14,270 bases of DNA from Candidatus Mancarchaeum sp. (GTDB taxonomy: Archaea; Micrarchaeota; Micrarchaeia; Micrarchaeales; Micrarchaeaceae). Shown here piece by piece: positions 11,799-14,270 of this stretch (position 1 is the first letter of the stretch; every line of letters starts with the position of its first letter). The position numbers and the translations under genes are program-made. Where the stretch lies: assembly GCA_027364995.1 (NCBI GenBank), contig DAHXOG010000012.1, forward strand, positions 1-14,270, in the 5' to 3' direction. Below the pieces are notes generated by a model. That model made no database searches and had not been told where the DNA came from. It saw nothing but the letters and a program-made list of their open reading frames with translations.

Positions 11799-13767
11799 AA
11801 TCGCGGTAATATTGTTCATAGCAGTTATGGTACTGGCAAATACCGCAAGCGCACAGTATTGGTTCCAAAGCGGCGCCAGGGCATCCCAGCTCTATAGTAA
11901 CAACGAAGGCGCATCGGTAAACATACAAACAATATCGCCGCAGAGCGTAAACTATGGCTCATTCGGTTTTTGGGTGGGCGAGACCTTAAGCAACGGCGCA
12001 TTCATACAGACGGGATACGAGATCCCAAATCAAACCGGCTATTATCCGAACAACTGCACGCCAAGCTCCGGCTGCACATCCAAAATACTCCTAAAAAAGA
12101 ATGTACCTACATGGTTCTTCGAGTATTTCCCGGCTGGAGATAATTCATCAGTATTCTATGGCTCATTCGGTCCTGACGGCAGTATAAGCACTAATGGCTC
12201 TGTCAACAATTATGCATTCAGGTACTCAAATGGGTTATGGAACATATACATAAACGGCGAATTGGTCGGATCCGTTAATCTGGGCACTTCAAGCTCAGGC
12301 ACGAACGAGCCAACAGTATTCGCGGAAGACGCGGATACAAACAACAACAACACTTATATGGAACCAGTTACATTCTCAAACCTATCGGTCTATAAAAACG
12401 GCCACGAGGAGATTGTATCGCACGGTTATTCGTATGTGGGCTATGGAACCGGCAGCAAACAATACCTGTTAAACCCATATGGGGTGGAAGAGATAACTCC
12501 GTATGTCAATAAATTCATGGTTGGTTCAGGGCTTCCAATTCCAAAAAATTACACGACGCTGTGGTCTTATGGATACTATCTGCGCATAAACTCACCTTAC
12601 GGAAACAAAGGAAATAATGAATACAGTCCTTATAGCAGCGTCAACATAAATGAACCCGAGTACTTATATCTCTCCAATAACATAAGGGAGCATTTCGAGG
12701 GATGGATTGGTACTGGCATAGGGTCATATACCGGCAAAGCAAACGGGACTACAATAAGCATAGACTCCAATATAACGGAGCAGGCTTTATGGCAAACCCA
12801 GTATTACGTAAATGCCACTACGGAATACGGCAACGTTACTGGCTCAGGCTGGTATGCAAACGGAACCGAAGCTTCAATATCCATCTTAAACCCAAATGTG
12901 AACATAACCAATAACATAAGGGAGCATTTCGTAAAATTCAGCAATGGTCTAAACCAAACAGCGATGGAACTAACGGTAATCCTCCCAATAAACATATACG
13001 CCGAGTGGCAAACCCAGTATTACGTAAATGCCACTACGGAATACGGCAACGTTACTGGCTCAGGCTGGTATAACCCTAACTCAACTGCAAGAATATCGCT
13101 AACCGATACAGAAATTAACGTCACGAACAACGAATACGACATTTTTGTACACTGGAGCAACGGAGTCGAAAAACCAAACATAACACTGACAGTCAACAAA
13201 AGCTATTCATTGAGCGCTGTTTTCAATCCCGCTTACGCCGAAACAATAAGGCCATTGTCGCAGTCCGGCAATCCTTTAAATGTGTCATATTTAGTTTACA
13301 ACGGCAAAAAATACTACACGCAGAAAATCATTGCGATTACAGGCCAAAATACCTTCGAAGAATTCAATTATGACGGCGTCAATGTAACTCCATTAAACAA
13401 CAGTTTCTACGTAAACGGCCCGGGAACCATAAATGTAACGCTTCCTGTTTTCAATGTAACCATAACGGCAACCGACATACTGGGAAAACCAATAAGCGGT
13501 AGGTTGAAGCTTCTCTTCCAGAACGGAACAATAGTTAACACCAAACTCAACAGCAACGGTCAATTTACCATTCCAAATGTTCCTTACGGGAACGTCACCG
13601 GAACCATATCGTATTCGGGCTTTTCGCAGAAGATCAATCCCACATATTCAGGCAGCATAGCCATAACGATGCTGACTCCTGGGATCATAATAGGCATAAT
13701 AGCGCTAATAATAATCATAACAACATTCTGGTTTTATATGCAATCAAGGCAAGGCAAGCGAAGGTAA
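11785..13767 (+). CDS. Secreted, membrane-anchored repeat-containing surface glycoprotein
   Basis: This 660-residue protein begins with a signal peptide (1-23, likely cut after ASA before QYWFQ). It ends with one hydrophobic helix (about 631-653, GIIIGIIALIIIITTFWFYM) and a basic tail RQGKRR, so most of it faces outside. I count about 27 N-x-S/T sequons, pointing to heavy N-glycosylation. Residues about 40-205 look like a lectin/LamG-like beta-sandwich (YGSFGFWVGET, WFFEYFP, WNIYINGELVGS). Residues about 298-475 hold repeats of about 72-78 residues, each with NNIREHF...SNG and W-x-x-x-YYVNATTEYGNVTG; a third copy is diverged (NEYDIFVHWSNG). Similar glycine/tyrosine-rich repeats occur in thermopsin-like and other archaeal surface proteins, but I see no thermopsin active site. 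Function is unknown: adhesion or cell envelope is likely. Confidence 0.8.
   Translation: MKGFEIAVILFIAVMVLANTASAQYWFQSGARASQLYSNNEGASVNIQTISPQSVNYGSFGFWVGETLSNGAFIQTGYEIPNQTGYYPNNCTPSSGCTSKILLKKNVPTWFFEYFPAGDNSSVFYGSFGPDGSISTNGSVNNYAFRYSNGLWNIYINGELVGSVNLGTSSSGTNEPTVFAEDADTNNNNTYMEPVTFSNLSVYKNGHEEIVSHGYSYVGYGTGSKQYLLNPYGVEEITPYVNKFMVGSGLPIPKNYTTLWSYGYYLRINSPYGNKGNNEYSPYSSVNINEPEYLYLSNNIREHFEGWIGTGIGSYTGKANGTTISIDSNITEQALWQTQYYVNATTEYGNVTGSGWYANGTEASISILNPNVNITNNIREHFVKFSNGLNQTAMELTVILPINIYAEWQTQYYVNATTEYGNVTGSGWYNPNSTARISLTDTEINVTNNEYDIFVHWSNGVEKPNITLTVNKSYSLSAVFNPAYAETIRPLSQSGNPLNVSYLVYNGKKYYTQKIIAITGQNTFEEFNYDGVNVTPLNNSFYVNGPGTINVTLPVFNVTITATDILGKPISGRLKLLFQNGTIVNTKLNSNGQFTIPNVPYGNVTGTISYSGFSQKINPTYSGSIAITMLTPGIIIGIIALIIIITTFWFYMQSRQGKRR
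12674..12697 (+). repeat. 24-bp direct repeat, copy 1 (encodes NNIREHF)
   Basis: This is identical to 12908-12931. Both copies are in frame in the surface-protein gene (residues 298-304 and 376-382) and mark the starts of successive protein repeats, 234 bp apart. Confidence 0.8.
12790..12855 (+). repeat. 66-bp perfect direct repeat, copy 1
   Basis: By eye this is identical at all 66 positions to 13006-13071. It encodes residues 336-357 of the surface protein (W-Q-T-Q-YYVNATTEYGNVTG...WY). The two copies are 216 bp apart start to start. Flanking repeat sequence is diverged, so identity limited to this core suggests recent gene conversion or duplication. Confidence 0.88.
12908..12931 (+). repeat. 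24-bp direct repeat, copy 2
   Basis: This matches 12674-12697 exactly. It begins the second protein repeat of the surface protein at residue 376. Confidence 0.8.
13006..13071 (+). repeat. 66-bp perfect direct repeat, copy 2
   Basis: This matches 12790-12855 exactly and encodes residues 408-429 of the surface protein in the same frame. Confidence 0.88.
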
Positions 13768-13771
13768 TACA

Positions 13772-14270
13772 GTGGACGCATACTCTATCTTTAAGGCTAC
13801 GCACAAGTCATTCACTAAAATACAGTCCATGGCGTTTCCTGTTATAGAATCGGGCAGCAATATACTGATCGTAGCCCCGACGGGCTCGGGAAAGACCGAA
13901 GCGGCACTGCTTCCAATACTAAATAAGATATACAATGAATCAAGGACAACGGGAATATCACTGCTGTATATAACTCCATTAAGGGCATTGAACAGGGACA
14001 TGCTTTCAAGGATGGAAAAGCTATGCTCCGCATTGGGGATAACGCTGGGTGTAAGGCACGGCGATACCAACGCGAGCGAAAAGGCAAGGCAAACCAGAAA
14101 GCCGCCTGCAGTGCTGATAACCACGCCGGAAACACTTCAAAGCATACTGCCAACCATGTATCTCGGCAAGGCTCTTCATAACCTGAAATTCGTTGTTATA
14201 GACGAGATACACGAGTTGTATTACAACAAGCGTGGCGCGCAGCTATCGCTTGCCATGGAGCGGCTTGAGG
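13772..14270 (+). CDS. lhr: Lhr-like superfamily 2 helicase, 5' part only
   Basis: The gene is cut by the window end; 166 codons are visible. Motifs appear in the Lhr order: a Q-like region (FTKIQSMAFPVI), Walker A in APTGSGKTEAALLP (about 36-49), motif Ia TPLRALNRDM (about 74-83), GVRHGDT, motif Ib TTPETLQ (about 120-126), and the DEIHELY Walker B (about 147-153), where DEIH rather than DEAD and the following ELY-x-x-KRG are typical of Lhr proteins. Lhr is an ATP-driven DNA helicase linked to repair. GTG 13772 is chosen because AAGGT ends 6 nt before it and only about 14 residues precede the Q-like region; it lies 4 nt after the surface-protein stop. The nuclease-associated or C-terminal domains cannot be seen. 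Confidence 0.88.
   Translation, partial: MDAYSIFKATHKSFTKIQSMAFPVIESGSNILIVAPTGSGKTEAALLPILNKIYNESRTTGISLLYITPLRALNRDMLSRMEKLCSALGITLGVRHGDTNASEKARQTRKPPAVLITTPETLQSILPTMYLGKALHNLKFVVIDEIHELYYNKRGAQLSLAMERLE

Noticed and set aside
12674..13071. CRISPR-like array from the repeated segments
   Set aside because: Only two copies of each repeat, different repeat lengths, and all are in frame within one coding gene.
13744..14124. 126-codon minus-strand ORF
   Set aside because: Opposite the Lhr-like helicase whose motifs I, Ia and II are clear; shadow frame.

Overview
The window is archaeal. It carries archaea-type adenylate kinase (AdkA), ribosomal proteins eL34 and eL14, an EMC3/DUF106-like membrane protein, GEK1-type D-aminoacyl-tRNA deacylase, Mre11, a prefoldin subunit and an Lhr-type helicase, with TATA-box promoters and GGTG Shine-Dalgarno (SD) sites. 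Frequent ATA isoleucine codons, tight packing, 4-nt start/stop overlaps and apparent leaderless starts suggest a small-genome DPANN-like archaeon. An acidophilic Micrarchaeota (ARMAN-2-like) lineage is my best guess, but that is inference; no rRNA is present to confirm it.

Layout. (1) 1-832: a TATA box, then a predicted structured RNA or 5' leader (91-189) closed by a 12-bp stem, then three small plus-strand genes: a stand-alone Lrp/AsnC ligand-binding (RAM)-like protein and two proteins of about 50 residues. (2) 833-1318: mostly non-coding, with two inverted repeats, then a well-formed promoter and SD driving an 11-residue glycine-rich micro-ORF (1233-1268). (3) 1319-3069, minus strand: a large double-Lrp-like regulator with its own leaderless promoter, and a doubtful small ORF upstream. 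(4) 3154-5559, plus strand: adkA, EMC3-like, eL34, cmk, eL14, the distal part of the archaeal spc-type ribosomal/secretion cluster without secY or truB. (5) 5586-8117, minus strand: prefoldin beta-like, DHH phosphoesterase and Mre11, overlapping genes read in that order, ending at a hairpin shared with the convergent eL14 gene. (6) 8251-10991, minus strand: an RNHCP zinc-ribbon protein, then nuoA-nuoB-nuoC-nuoD, the quinone-proximal peripheral arm of complex I plus NuoA, with no other nuo genes in the window. (7) 11052-14270, plus strand: dtdA, a heavily sequon-rich membrane-anchored surface protein with a perfect 66-bp internal repeat, and the 5' end of an Lhr-like helicase gene that runs off the window.

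Start sites. Many genes have GGTG 5-6 nt before the start codon. This rule selects internal starts for several genes, including TTG starts for eL34 and NuoC. I find no CRISPR, IS element, tRNA or rRNA. The most notable unexplained items are the structured RNA at 91-189, the 11-aa glycine-rich micro-ORF, the double-Lrp regulator and the roughly 65-nt dual-frame overlap of nuoB and nuoC.
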